DNA from: Coriobacteriaceae bacterium
GTDB taxonomy: Bacteria > Actinomycetota > Coriobacteriia > Coriobacteriales > QAMH01
Length of the DNA stretch: 64,000 bases
Direction: 5' to 3'
NCBI GenBank assembly: GCA_025992705.1
Contig: DAJPGJ010000001.1
Coordinates: 496,001 to 560,000, forward strand
Within the stretch, counting starts at the first letter, position 1; the number at the start of each line of letters is the position of its first letter. The position numbers and the translations under genes are program-made. The notes beneath the pieces are model-generated. The model searched no databases. It was not told the origin of the DNA and was given only the letters and a program-made list of their open reading frames with translations. Of the stretch, positions 8,651 to 25,728 are shown one piece after another.

Positions 8651-9031
8651 ATGACTAAGGAAGAAATTCTCGAAGGTATCAAGGGCCTGACCGCTCTCGA
8701 GCTCTCTGAGCTCGTCCATGACCTGGAGGAGGCCTTTGGCGTCTCCGCCGCCGCTCCCGTTGCCGTTGCCGCTGTTGGTGGCGCTGCTGCCGGTGGCGAC
8801 GCTGGTGCTGCCGAGGAGAAGAGCGACTTCGACGTCGTGCTCGAGTCCTTCGGCGACAACAAGATCGCTGTCATCAAGGTTGTCCGCGAGGTCACCGATC
8901 AGGGCCTCAAGGAGGCCAAGGCTCTCGTCGAGAGCGCTCCTGCCACCATCAAGGAGGGCGTGAAGAAGGACGAGGCCGAGGAGATGAAGGAGAAGTTTGA
9001 GGCTGCCGGCGCCGTCGTCACGCTGAAATAG
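8651..9031 (+). CDS. rplL: Ribosomal protein L7/L12
   Basis: 126 residues. The N-terminal dimerisation domain is about 1-35. An alanine/glycine-rich hinge (about 37-58) and the C-terminal domain that recruits translational GTPases follow. It lies 63 bases after rplJ. Another structured element and a strong terminator follow it. Confidence 0.97.
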   Translation: MTKEEILEGIKGLTALELSELVHDLEEAFGVSAAAPVAVAAVGGAAAGGDAGAAEEKSDFDVVLESFGDNKIAVIKVVREVTDQGLKEAKALVESAPATIKEGVKKDEAEEMKEKFEAAGAVVTLK

Positions 9032-9036
9032 CCCAT

Positions 9037-9140
9037 CTCGCGCAATCTTAATGCTCAGCGGGGGGCTCGCGTACCAATCGTACGCGTCGCTCCTCGCTTT
9101 ACATTAATCTCACGCAAGCTGAACTATTTCAGCAGTTGCG
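9037..9140 (+). ncRNA. Structured element, copy 2 (downstream of rplL)
   Basis: It has the same plan as 5275-5410. The outermost stem is 9041-9045 with 9136-9140, and the outer stem TTAATG (9048-9053) pairs with CATTAA (9102-9107). The middle stem is 9057-9066 with 9089-9098. The apical stem 9070-9074 with 9080-9084 closes a 5-nt loop, with a 3x4 internal loop. An additional hairpin (9118-9123 with 9128-9133) sits in the right part. The outer stem differs in sequence from copies 1 and 3 yet pairs fully. Confidence 0.65.
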
Positions 9141-9166
9141 AGAATGTGCAGGGTAGAGAGCTTCGA

Positions 9167-9199
9167 AAACCCGGGTTCCGAATGGAATCCGGGTTTTTT
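9167..9199 (+). terminator. Intrinsic terminator of rplJL
   Basis: A 13-bp stem (9167-9179 with 9184-9196, one G-T) and a 4-nt loop end in a run of six T. It separates rplJL from the next gene. Confidence 0.9.
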
Positions 9200-9263
9200 C
9201 TTGTGGCGACGCTGTGACGGGGGTAATCTATATAAAGTTGTGGCCAAAACGGAGGGGGAGAAC

Positions 9264-10847
9264 ATGCTCGAGAAGGCCGATCTCAAGAACCGCATCGACA
9301 AGGAAGAGTACGAGCAGCGTAAAAACGAGCTCACCGAAAAGCTCGTGCGTTTGCAGCAGCAGTGCATCCGCGAGAAGTTTCCCGTTGTCGTATGCGTGGA
9401 TGGCTGGAGCGCATCGGGCAAGGGCACGAGCATCTCCAAGCTGGTAAAGGATCTCGACGCTCGTGCGTTCACCGTGTATTCGATGAACGATCCCACGGAA
9501 GACGAGTGCCGCTACCCGCTCATGAAGCGCTTCTGGGAGCGCATTGGCCAGTACGGCACCATGACCTTCTTCGACAAGAGCTGGTATTCCGAGATCATCA
9601 AGAACCTCTCGGGCATGATTAGCAGCGGCAAGGGTTCCGCCCACCTGCCGCAGCCCAAGATCCGCGATCATGTCGATTACATCGTAAAGTCGCGCAATGG
9701 CCAGACGGGCCTGTTTGCCGAGTCCACCCAGATTCTCGAGGGGCAGCTTGTCGCCGATGGCTACCTCATTATCAAGCTGTTCTTCCATATCAGCAAAAAG
9801 GAGCAGACCAAGCGCATCGAGGCACTCGAGGCGGATAAGAACACTGCCTGGCGCGTCAACGACGAGGATCTCTACCAGAACAAGAACTACGACAAGATCT
9901 ATCCCATCATCGACAAACTGCTCGAGCTCACCGATTCTGCCGATGCCCCGTGGCACATCATCGCCGCCGAGAATCGTCGCGTGCGTCGCATCGAGTTTCT
10001 CGAGACGCTCGTCACCGAGATCGAGGAGGGCCTCGCGCGTCACGTCAAGATGAAGGAAAACCCCGTCATCATTCCCGATGACTTTCCGCTTCCGCGCACG
10101 CGCCATGACCTCGTGAAGGTGCAGTCAGTCGAGGAGATTCGTCATGATCTCACGATTGATCCCGAGGAGTACCGTAGCGAGCTCAAGAAGGAACAGGAGC
10201 GTCTTGCCACCTTGCAGCTCGAGATGTACCGCAGGCAAATCCCTATGATGCTCGTGTTCGAGGGTTGGGACGCGGCCGGCAAAGGTGGTGCCATCAAGCG
10301 CATCGCCTCCGCCCTCGATGCCCGCGATTATCGCGTCGTTCCCTCCGGTGCGCCCACCAAGCCCGAAAAGGAGCATCCCTTCCTGTGGCGTTACTGGATC
10401 AACTTGCCCAAGAGCGGGCATACCGCAATCTACGATCGCTCCTGGTATGGCCGTGTCATGGTCGAGCGTGTGGAGGGCTTCTGCACCGATTCCGATTGGC
10501 GTCGCGCCTTCGAGGAAATCAACGATTTCGAGTGGGAGATGTTCCGCACGGGCACGCTGCTTATGAAGTTCTGGGTTGACGTGAGCCAAGACGAGCAGCT
10601 CGCGCGTTTCGAGGCGCGCAAGAACGACCCGGACAAGGCCTGGAAGCTCACCGACGAGGACTGGCGCAATCGCGAGAAGTATCCGCAGTACTGCGTGGCC
10701 ATCAACGACATGTTGCGCATGACCTCGACGTACTTCGCCCCTTGGAACATCATCGAGTCCGATGACAAGAAGTACGCGCGCATCAAGACGATCAAGGCCA
10801 TCAACGCCGCAATTGAGGAGCGCCTGAAGCAGGACAAGAAGGACTAG
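9264..10847 (+). CDS. pap: Polyphosphate:AMP phosphotransferase (tandem PPK2)
   Basis: 527 residues with two PPK2 kinase domains in one chain. Domain 1 (about 1-245) has the Walker A-like GWSASGKGTS and the lid/Walker B region FFDKSWYSEI. Domain 2 (about 265-510) has GWDAAGKGGA and the matching YDRSWYGRV. Two-domain PPK2 proteins use polyphosphate to phosphorylate AMP to ADP, and the C-terminal unit is usually the active one. Domain 1 has S-A-S-G-K in place of D-A-A-G-K, consistent with divergence. The ATG at 9264 follows GGAGGGGGAG; an earlier in-frame ATG at 9144 lies upstream of the rplJL terminator and is rejected. It is followed after 3 bases by a phosphoesterase. Confidence 0.9.
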   Translation: MLEKADLKNRIDKEEYEQRKNELTEKLVRLQQQCIREKFPVVVCVDGWSASGKGTSISKLVKDLDARAFTVYSMNDPTEDECRYPLMKRFWERIGQYGTMTFFDKSWYSEIIKNLSGMISSGKGSAHLPQPKIRDHVDYIVKSRNGQTGLFAESTQILEGQLVADGYLIIKLFFHISKKEQTKRIEALEADKNTAWRVNDEDLYQNKNYDKIYPIIDKLLELTDSADAPWHIIAAENRRVRRIEFLETLVTEIEEGLARHVKMKENPVIIPDDFPLPRTRHDLVKVQSVEEIRHDLTIDPEEYRSELKKEQERLATLQLEMYRRQIPMMLVFEGWDAAGKGGAIKRIASALDARDYRVVPSGAPTKPEKEHPFLWRYWINLPKSGHTAIYDRSWYGRVMVERVEGFCTDSDWRRAFEEINDFEWEMFRTGTLLMKFWVDVSQDEQLARFEARKNDPDKAWKLTDEDWRNREKYPQYCVAINDMLRMTSTYFAPWNIIESDDKKYARIKTIKAINAAIEERLKQDKKD

Positions 10848-10850
10848 GCA

Positions 10851-11312
10851 ATGTCTCTGGTGGGAATCATCTCGGATACGCATGGGCGCATAGGCAATGA
10901 GGCGCTCGAAGCGCTCGCCGGGGTTGATTTCATCATCCATGCAGGCGATATCGGCTCTTTGGATGTTCTCATGGAACTCGAGGCGATAGCGCCTACCATC
11001 GCCGTGTTGGGTAACAACGACTATAACGTCGACTATGGTCCTGGCGTGAACGAAAGCGCGACGCAGATTATCGATGGTGTGAGGCTGTTCGTATCGCATT
11101 ACCCTAGGGATGCCGAACGTGCAGCCGAGAGCGGGGAGTATGACCTGGCGATTCACGGCCATACGCACGTGCCGCGTGATGAGGTGCGTGGTAGCTGTCG
11201 CATCATCAATCCAGGCGGCGCCTTCCGGCCGCGCTGTGGCTCCAAACGTAGTCTCGCACTCGTTGAGCTCGAGGACGGCAGGGTCGGCTCTGCGCAGAGT
11301 GTGACGGTGTAG
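10851..11312 (+). CDS. YfcE/MJ0936-type metallophosphoesterase
   Basis: 153 residues, the family's normal size. The metal-binding blocks are in order: SDTHG (9-13), HAGDIG, GNNDYN and GHTHVP, ending with a glycine turn INPGGAFRPR. These proteins hydrolyse phosphodiesters, often with manganese, and the physiological substrate is unclear. It starts 3 bases after the PPK2 gene, so the two are co-transcribed, which suggests a link to nucleotide or phosphate turnover. Confidence 0.9.
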   Translation: MSLVGIISDTHGRIGNEALEALAGVDFIIHAGDIGSLDVLMELEAIAPTIAVLGNNDYNVDYGPGVNESATQIIDGVRLFVSHYPRDAERAAESGEYDLAIHGHTHVPRDEVRGSCRIINPGGAFRPRCGSKRSLALVELEDGRVGSAQSVTV

Positions 11313-11373
11313 CGCCTGTCGCGAAACGACCTCCTGTGGTCGCAAGCTCGCGCAGGAAGCCACAATACATCAC

Positions 11374-11399
11374 GTGTCAGAGGGTCTGACCCTTGGCAC
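11374..11399. repeat. REP-like palindrome (GGGTCTGACCC core)
   Basis: An imperfect palindrome with core AGGGTCTGACCCT and outer GTG/CAC. A related sequence lies in the opposite orientation at 60173-60201. They match the plan TGT-TCAG-GGGTCTG-C-CCT-G-CACA, typical of dispersed REP elements. Confidence 0.6.
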
Positions 11400-11559
11400 A
11401 TTCCTATTGCCAAGAAAGATGAAATGCGCATTGGGCCTGACTGACGTCTAAATAAACTCAGTTTTAAATAATAAATCACCTAAAACATACCGTTTGCCGA
11501 TAAATCGAGCGCGTTTGCGATTGTATTTGTCTTTAACCGACCGCTCGTCCAAAAACTTC

Positions 11560-11588
11560 TTGACCCCTTATACGCGCGCGCATATCCT
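11560..11588 (+). promoter_or_regulatory. Promoter of rpoBC
   Basis: TTGACC (11560-11565) and TATCCT (11583-11588) are 17 bp apart, 57 bases before the rpoB start. The preceding sequence (11440-11550) is AT-rich and may act as an UP element. rpoBC therefore has its own promoter instead of depending on rplJL. Confidence 0.75.
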
Positions 11589-11644
11589 CTCGCTCGTGTA
11601 TCACCCGTTTTATAGCTTTATCGGACAACTATAAGGAGGATATA

Positions 11645-15472
<3,828 letters not shown>

Positions 15473-15475
15473 GCC

Positions 15476-19894
<4,419 letters not shown>

Positions 19895-19930
19895 AATTGT
19901 CAAGCGTTTTTGGCTGTGATATCTAGACGG

Positions 19931-19961
19931 GAATCCCCTGGTCATTGTGACCAGGGGATTC
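19931..19961 (+). terminator. Hairpin after rpoC
   Basis: A perfect 14-bp stem (19931-19944 with 19948-19961) has a 3-nt loop. No T-tract follows, so it may be a Rho-assisted or processing hairpin rather than a classic terminator. Confidence 0.6.
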
Positions 19962-20010
19962 GTGCGTGATAGAGTATGAAAAAGCTTGGATACACCCGGG
20001 TGCGTGGCGT

Positions 20011-20039
20011 TTGACAGCCTTGGATTAGACGGGTAGTCT
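20011..20039 (+). promoter_or_regulatory. Promoter of the str operon
   Basis: TTGACA (20011-20016) and TAGTCT (20034-20039) are 17 bp apart, 72 bases before rpsL. The sequence TACACCCGGGTGCGTGG at 19991-20007 is nearly the same as one at 682-698, before the tRNA-Tyr promoter. Confidence 0.75.
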
Positions 20040-20110
20040 ACCGCCTTGCGCTTTTGAAACCTGCAAAAGCACCACAACGGTAAACCGGTAGCAAAACGAA
20101 AGGAACTACA

Positions 20111-20485
20111 TTGCCTACCATTAATCAGTTGGTCCGCAAGGGCCGCGCGAAGGCAGTCGACAAATCCAAGTCGCCCGCCCTCAAGGGCAATCCCCAGAAG
20201 CGTGGGGTTTGCACGCGCGTCTACACCGCAACCCCCAAGAAGCCGAACTCGGCTCTTCGCAAGGTTGCCCGTGTCCGTCTTGTCAACGGCATGGAAGTCA
20301 CCGCTTACATCCCCGGCATTGGTCACAACCTGCAGGAGCACTCGATGGTGCTCATCCGCGGCGGCCGTGTTAAGGACCTTCCCGGTGTCCGCTACAAGAT
20401 CATCCGCGGTACGCTCGATACCGCTTCCGTGTCCGACCGTGCTCAGGCCCGTAGCCGCTACGGCGCCAAGAAGCCCAAGAACTAA
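20111..20485 (+). CDS. rpsL: Ribosomal protein S12
   Basis: 124 residues, starting at TTG 20111 (MPTINQLVRKGR) after AAAGGAAC. The decoding-centre loops are intact: TPKKPNSALRKVARV (site of classical streptomycin-resistance lysine) and GRVKDLPGVRY. The TTG start is unusual for so highly expressed a protein but no in-frame ATG is near. First gene of the str operon. Confidence 0.97.
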   Translation: MPTINQLVRKGRAKAVDKSKSPALKGNPQKRGVCTRVYTATPKKPNSALRKVARVRLVNGMEVTAYIPGIGHNLQEHSMVLIRGGRVKDLPGVRYKIIRGTLDTASVSDRAQARSRYGAKKPKN

Positions 20486-20504
20486 AGAAAGGGGAGATTG
20501 AGAA

Positions 20505-20975
20505 ATGCCACGTCGTTCAGCTGCAGTACGCCGCGAGATTACTCCGGATGCCGTATACAACAACCGCCTTGTCACGCAGCTCATCAACAAGATTCTGCTC
20601 GACGGCAAGCGTTCGACCGCCGAGAGCATCGTCTACGGCGCCTTTGACATCGTCGAGGCAAAGACCGGCGAAGATCCCCTGAGCGTCTTCAAGAAGGCCA
20701 TGGACAACGTCCGTCCCACGGTTGAGGTCAAGCCTCGCCGCGTCGGTGGCGCCACGTACCAGGTCCCGACCGAGGTCAACTCCCGTCGTGCCACGACGCT
20801 CGCCATCCGCTGGATCGTCGGCTACTCGCGCGACCGCAAGGAGCGCAGCATGGCCGAGCGCCTCGCGAACGAGATCATGGACGCTTCCAATGGTCTGGGC
20901 GCATCCGTCAAGAAGCGCGAGGACGTCTACAAGATGGCCGAGTCCAATCGCGCCTTCTCTCACTATCGCTGGTAG
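20505..20975 (+). CDS. rpsG: Ribosomal protein S7
   Basis: 156 residues, normal length. It starts MPRRSAAVRREI and ends AFSHYRW. It organises the 3' domain of 16S rRNA at the E site. It lies 19 bases after rpsL, with GAAAGGGGAG as Shine-Dalgarno. Confidence 0.98.
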   Translation: MPRRSAAVRREITPDAVYNNRLVTQLINKILLDGKRSTAESIVYGAFDIVEAKTGEDPLSVFKKAMDNVRPTVEVKPRRVGGATYQVPTEVNSRRATTLAIRWIVGYSRDRKERSMAERLANEIMDASNGLGASVKKREDVYKMAESNRAFSHYRW

Positions 20976-20987
20976 GAGGTATACACA

Positions 20988-23099
20988 ATGGCAACGAAGA
21001 AAACTCCGCTTGAGGATACCCGCAATATCGGCATCATGGCTCACATTGATGCCGGCAAGACCACCACGACCGAGCGCATCCTCTACTACACGGGCAAGAC
21101 CCACAAGATCGGCGAGGTCCACGACGGCGCTGCGACCATGGACTGGATGGTCCAGGAGCAGGAGCGTGGCGTAACCATCACCTCTGCTGCCACCACGTGC
21201 TTCTGGGAGAAGGACGGCACGCCCTATCGCATCCAGATCATCGACACCCCAGGCCACGTCGACTTCACCTCCGAGGTCGAGCGTTCCCTGCGCGTCCTCG
21301 ATGGCGCTGTCGCCGTGTTCGACGCCGTCGCCGGTGTTCAGCCGCAGTCCGAGACGGTCTGGCGTCAGGCTTCGCGCTACGAGGTCCCTCGCATCGCCTT
21401 CATCAACAAGTACGACCGCATCGGTGCCAACTACTTCCACGCGATCGACACCATGAGGGATCGCCTGGGTGCGCATGCCATCGCCGCTCAGGTTCCCATG
21501 GGCGAGGAAGACCACTTCTGGGGCGTCATCGACCTCGTCACCATGACTGCATGGGACTTCAAAGCCGATGACAAGGGCATGACCTATCCTGAGCCCATGG
21601 ACGCCATCCCCGACGAGTTCGTTGACATCGTCGAGGAGCGTCGCGCCGAGCTGCTCGAGGCTGCCGCCGATTACGATGACGAGCTCATGGAGCTCGTCCT
21701 CATGGACGAGGAGATTCCCGTCGACCTGCTCAAGAAGGCCCTGCGCGCTGGCGTTCTCGCTAACGACCTCAACCTCGTGTTCGTGGGCTCCGCCTACAAG
21801 AACAAGGGCGTCCAGGAGCTGCTCGACGCAGTCGTCGACTACCTGCCCAGCCCGCTCGACGTGCCGCCTGTCGTCGGCATCAATCCCGACACGGACCAGG
21901 AGGAGGAGCGCAAGCCTTCCAACAAGGAGCCGTTCTCGTCTCTGGCGTTCAAGATCATGACCGACCCCTATGTCGGCAAGCTCACCTATCTGCGCGTCTA
22001 TTCGGGCCGTCTGGATTCCGGCTCCTATGTCATCAATGCCAACAACGGCAAGAAGGAGCGCATCGGCCGTATCCTCGAGATGCATTCCAACGAGCAGCAT
22101 GATGTCGATTACTGCTCCACGGGTGACATCGTCGCAGCTGTCGGCCTCAAGAATACGACGACCGGCGAGTCCCTGTGTGATGAGGACCATCCCATCATCC
22201 TCGAGTCCATGGATTTCCCCGATCCCGTTATCGACATCGCCGTCGAGCCCAAGACCAAGGCCGAGCAGGACAAGCTCGCCGTGGGTCTGCAGAAGCTCGC
22301 CGAGGAGGACCCGACCTTCCAGGTTCATACCGACGAGGAGACCGGTCAGACCATCATCGCCGGCATGGGCGAGCTGCATCTCGAGATCATCATCGATCGC
22401 CTGACCCGCGAGTTCAAGGTCGAGGCAAACGTCGGCAAGCCGCGCGTTGCCTATCGTGAGAAGCCGGGTCACGAGGTCCTCAACGTTCAGGGCAAGTTCG
22501 TCCGCCAGTCCGGTGGTCGTGGTCAGTACGGCGACGCCATCATCAACATGCGTCCGGGCGAGCCGGGTTCTGGTTTCACCTTCGAGAACAAGATCGTTGG
22601 CGGCGCGATTCCCAAGGAATACATCCCGTCTGTCGAGAAGGGCATCGAGGAAGCTCTGCAGAGCGGTGTCATTGCCGGCTATCCCGTCCTCGATGTTGCC
22701 GTCGAGCTCGTTGATGGTTCCTATCACGATGTCGACTCTTCCGAGGCCGCATTCAAGGTCGCTGGCTCCATGGCCATCAAGGAGGCCCTGCGCAAGTCCG
22801 ATCCGATCCTGCTCGAGCCTGTCGAGAGCGTTGAGGTCGAGACGCCCAAGGAGTACATGGGCGACGTCATGGGCAACCTGAACTCCCGCCGTGGCCAGAT
22901 TCAGGGCCAGGAGGAGCGTGGCACGGCTACCGCCATCATCGCGCTCGTTCCGCTGTCCGAGATGTTTGGCTACGCAACCGACCTGCGCTCTGCCACGCAG
23001 GGCCGTGCGTCCTACAACATGCAGTTCGACTCCTATCGCCCCGTTCCCAAGAGCGTGTCCGAGGAAATCATCAAGAAGGCTGGCGGCAGCGCCGAGTAG
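20988..23099 (+). CDS. fusA: Elongation factor G
   Basis: 703 residues. The translocation GTPase. G1 is AHIDAGKTT, G3 is DTPGHVDF and G4 is NKYD, where most EF-G proteins have NKMD. Domains II-V follow through VKKAGGSAE-like IKKAGGSAE. It lies 12 bases after rpsG. Confidence 0.98.
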   Translation: MATKKTPLEDTRNIGIMAHIDAGKTTTTERILYYTGKTHKIGEVHDGAATMDWMVQEQERGVTITSAATTCFWEKDGTPYRIQIIDTPGHVDFTSEVERSLRVLDGAVAVFDAVAGVQPQSETVWRQASRYEVPRIAFINKYDRIGANYFHAIDTMRDRLGAHAIAAQVPMGEEDHFWGVIDLVTMTAWDFKADDKGMTYPEPMDAIPDEFVDIVEERRAELLEAAADYDDELMELVLMDEEIPVDLLKKALRAGVLANDLNLVFVGSAYKNKGVQELLDAVVDYLPSPLDVPPVVGINPDTDQEEERKPSNKEPFSSLAFKIMTDPYVGKLTYLRVYSGRLDSGSYVINANNGKKERIGRILEMHSNEQHDVDYCSTGDIVAAVGLKNTTTGESLCDEDHPIILESMDFPDPVIDIAVEPKTKAEQDKLAVGLQKLAEEDPTFQVHTDEETGQTIIAGMGELHLEIIIDRLTREFKVEANVGKPRVAYREKPGHEVLNVQGKFVRQSGGRGQYGDAIINMRPGEPGSGFTFENKIVGGAIPKEYIPSVEKGIEEALQSGVIAGYPVLDVAVELVDGSYHDVDSSEAAFKVAGSMAIKEALRKSDPILLEPVESVEVETPKEYMGDVMGNLNSRRGQIQGQEERGTATAIIALVPLSEMFGYATDLRSATQGRASYNMQFDSYRPVPKSVSEEIIKKAGGSAE

Positions 23100-23134
23100 C
23101 GCGAATCCGCTTGATATATGGAGGTTTGAGTTAA

Positions 23135-23449
23135 GTGGCCAACAAGAAGCAAAAGATTCGCATCAGGCTCAAGGGCTACGATCACGAGATCGTCGACAAG
23201 TCGACCAAGCTCATCGTCGAGACCGCAGCCAAGACCGGTGCGCGCATCAGCGGACCCATCCCGCTGCCGACCGAGCGTAATCTGTATACCGTTATCCGCT
23301 CGCCGCACGTCAACAAGGACTCGCGCGAGCAGTTCGAGATGCGCACGCACAAGCGCCTCATCGACATCCTCGACCCGACGCCCAACACCGTCGACTCGCT
23401 CATGCGTCTCGACCTGCCGGCTGGTGTCGACATCGAGATCAAGCTCTAG
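23135..23449 (+). CDS. rpsJ: Ribosomal protein S10
   Basis: 104 residues, starting at GTG 23135 after GGAGGT. It contains the conserved IRLKGYDHEIVD and GPIPLPTERNLYTVIRSPHVNKDSREQ regions (quoted in parts). S10 is both a ribosomal protein and, as NusE, a transcription antitermination factor. Here it closes the str operon and is separated from rplC by about 10 kb, whereas the two are adjacent in most bacteria. Confidence 0.98.
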   Translation: MANKKQKIRIRLKGYDHEIVDKSTKLIVETAAKTGARISGPIPLPTERNLYTVIRSPHVNKDSREQFEMRTHKRLIDILDPTPNTVDSLMRLDLPAGVDIEIKL

Positions 23450-23492
23450 GGTATAGAGCGAGCGCCGCCACGTCATAACGCGATGGCTATCG

Positions 23493-23534
23493 AGGGGAGC
23501 GTCCGCGGGGAAACCTGCGGCGCTCTCCCGTTTT
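23493..23534 (+). terminator. Probable terminator after rpsJ (first)
   Basis: An imperfect GC-rich hairpin (GGGGAGCG... with ...CGCTCTCCCG) is followed by TTTT at 23531-23534. Confidence 0.55.
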
Positions 23535-23570
23535 GTGCCCCATGCAGATCGCTAGGCTGCATGCAGGGGA

Positions 23571-23602
23571 AGGGGACCGTTCATCAAGAACGGCCCCTTT
23601 TC
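23571..23602 (+). terminator. Intrinsic terminator after rpsJ (second)
   Basis: A GGGG-CCGTTC / GAACGG-CCCC stem (one bulged A) with loop ATCAA is followed by TTTTC. With the preceding hairpin it forms a tandem terminator at the end of the str operon. Confidence 0.8.
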
Positions 23603-23667
23603 TTGTTCGACTGCGGGTCGCGTTCGCATGCAAGGTGCGTATGTGAAGCCCGCGTGTTAAGAAATGG

Positions 23668-23831
23668 CGTTTTCCTAGGATGAGGACGAGCTCCGTGTAT
23701 GAGAATCGCGTTTTCCTAGGCTGATACCGAGCCCGGTACAAGAAAATCACGATTTCCTAGGGTTCTGAGTCATCCAGCCCTAGAGAAACGTGAAAAACAT
23801 GTTTGAGGGGTTCTGCCATCCTAGGAAAACG
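23668..23831. repeat. 41-bp-periodic dyad repeat array A
   Basis: The core CGTTTTCCTAG occurs at 23668-23678, 23709-23719 and (as CGATTTCCTAG) 23750-23760. It then appears inverted at 23780-23790 (CTAGAGAAACG) and 23821-23831 (CTAGGAAAACG). Successive cores in each half are exactly 41 bp apart and the two halves are mirror-placed about position 23770. A sixth copy expected at 23862-23872 is not recognisable. Array B at 33214-33418 has the same geometry. There is no coding potential. It lies between the str-operon terminators and the island's first gene. Confidence 0.85.
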
Positions 23832-23895
23832 CTATAAATTTACATGGCTATGAACTTATGGCTCAAATATCTTGCATGCATAGTCTGCGGATACG

Positions 23896-23924
23896 AAGGA
23901 GGCGGCCTCTATGGCCGCCTCCTT
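23896..23924. terminator. Hairpin at the 3' end of the DASS carrier gene
   Basis: A perfect 12-bp stem (23896-23907 with 23913-23924) and 5-nt loop. It lies 39 bases past the minus-strand carrier gene and could end its transcript. Neither strand has a clear T-tract. Confidence 0.5.
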
Positions 23925-23962
23925 GTCAAACCGCGATTATCTGCGCGCGAGTTGTGGATTTG

Positions 23963-25348
23963 CTACAGCCCGAGGAATCCGCAGCAAACAGGGAACCAAA
24001 CGGCCATAAGCACGATCATGACGACTGCAGGGAAGATGCCTGGAAGGATCGAGTGCTTGGTGTCGTAGTATCCGGTGCCCATTGTGATGATGAAGGGCAG
24101 GTTGATGGGGATGATGTACTGGACGCCAAAGCCGAACGCGCAGATCAATGCTACGACGGCGATAGGAATGGCACCGGTGCCGATGGCGACTGCTGCAAAT
24201 GCGGGGAAGACCATCGCGGAGAGTGCGGTTCCGACAGGGCACAACGCATGAAGCACCTGTGTGATGAGGCCGAAGAGCAACAGGATGACGATGATTGGCA
24301 AGCCTCCGATGGAAGAGGAGAGCACACCCGAAAGCCATGCAACGGCACCTGTAGAAAGGAGCGAACCAACGAGCGTGTTCACGGTGCCGAACATGATGAA
24401 TGCTTCCCAGCTCACGTCTTCGACAATCTCCTTCCAGCTCACGAGCTGGATGCCGGGCAATGTCGCGACTACCAGGAATCCCAAACCGACATTGAGGATC
24501 GTGAGCATGGGAACCCAAGTGCCTAAAATCATGAGGATAACGGAAATGACAAGGACGCTCATGGTATAAATCTCGCGACCAGTCATCTTGGGCAGTGCGT
24601 CGAAGTCGGCAACGAGGATCTTTACCCGGTCAGACTCCAACGTCTCAGGCTTGTAGATGCGGGTTAGTGCAAAATACGATGCCCAGGTGCAGATGATGGC
24701 GACAGGGGCAGCCAGGACGGTCCACTGACCGAAGTTGATGACCTGTCCGGTCATGCTCTCGACCAGACCGATGACGAGCACGTTCATCGAGGCTCCGATG
24801 GGAGTGCCGGCACCGCCGACCATGGCAGCGATGGGCAGGCCAATCATGAGGCACTTGCCGATGTTGGATTTGATCTTCTCCTGTTCTAGGGTCTCGAGAA
24901 TCTCAACGCCGATGGGCATCATGATGGCGATGACCGCGAGGTTGTGCATGAAGAACGAAAGAATGCAAGAGATCATCATGAAGCCCAAGACGATGGTCTT
25001 CGATTTGCCCTTGCTCAAACGCAGAATACTGCCAACGACCTTCTTCGAGACGCTGGTCTTCTTGAATACCGTTCCGAACGCGAAGCAGTAGATGAGGAAC
25101 AGCACCGCCGTGTTCATGAAGTTGCCGACAACTTCGCTTGCCGTGCCCACTCCCGTCACGATGAGCACGAGCATGCATCCTAGGCCAGAGATTGCCAGCG
25201 GAAGCGTCCCGCATACCCATAGGCATACCGCACCAATGAGCGTAAACAAGGCCATCGTGCCTTGCTGCGACAGCCCTTCGATCGGCAGCGTCATTCCTAA
25301 GATGAACGCGATGATCGCAAGGACAAGGCCGATCCACTTTTGTTTCAT
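23963..25348 (-). CDS. DASS/SLC13-family anion:sodium symporter
   Basis: 461 residues, highly hydrophobic, with about 12 predicted membrane segments. The GAVCLWVCGTLPLAISGLG start region, MHNLAVIAIMMPIG and the GGAGTPIGASMNVLVIGL hairpin are characteristic of the divalent-anion:sodium symporter family (dicarboxylate, citrate or sulfate carriers). The substrate is not determinable. A good Shine-Dalgarno (GGAGGG) precedes ATG 25348. It is divergent from the molybdenum enzyme gene and is likely part of the same physiological module. Confidence 0.88.
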   Translation of the reverse strand: MKQKWIGLVLAIIAFILGMTLPIEGLSQQGTMALFTLIGAVCLWVCGTLPLAISGLGCMLVLIVTGVGTASEVVGNFMNTAVLFLIYCFAFGTVFKKTSVSKKVVGSILRLSKGKSKTIVLGFMMISCILSFFMHNLAVIAIMMPIGVEILETLEQEKIKSNIGKCLMIGLPIAAMVGGAGTPIGASMNVLVIGLVESMTGQVINFGQWTVLAAPVAIICTWASYFALTRIYKPETLESDRVKILVADFDALPKMTGREIYTMSVLVISVILMILGTWVPMLTILNVGLGFLVVATLPGIQLVSWKEIVEDVSWEAFIMFGTVNTLVGSLLSTGAVAWLSGVLSSSIGGLPIIVILLLFGLITQVLHALCPVGTALSAMVFPAFAAVAIGTGAIPIAVVALICAFGFGVQYIIPINLPFIITMGTGYYDTKHSILPGIFPAVVMIVLMAVWFPVCCGFLGL

Positions 25349-25728
25349 ACTTTCCCTCCTTTGGTCTTGTTCGCCAGCGATGATTTGGTATCTATTCAGA
25401 GGAGCCTCTCTGCCCCGTTCGCTGACCTATAAGAAGATAGATTGCGAAGCGTTTTTCTACGTCCGTTCGAAGATATGATTTGCGCCACATAGTCGTCATC
25501 GTTTCGAATTACATGACGATCTGGGGTTTTATCGCATCGAATCGAAACGCCAGGCGAGTAGAAACCGTGATTCCGGAGTTGCCCCAATCGTGATGAAAGG
25601 ACGTTTGGAGCACATACGCCAAAAGAGCTAGGGGCGCTTTCGAGCAATCATCCATCCGGACGGACGATTGACACACTCTTTCCAGGTAGTTTCTTCCCAA
25701 GTGTCAAATTCAGAGAGGAAGGGACAAA
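25349..25728. other. Divergent intergenic region, carrier / Mo-enzyme
   Basis: 380 bases without a gene. It must hold the promoters of both neighbours. TTGACA at 25668-25673 faces the Mo enzyme gene but no good -10 lies 16-18 bp downstream. No strong dyad was found. It is the most likely target of the LuxR regulator encoded at 28566-30053 (inference from context). Confidence 0.4.

Noticed and set aside
23493..23602. Riboswitch after rpsJ
   Set aside because: The two hairpins fit tandem intrinsic terminators and no conserved aptamer sequence is present.
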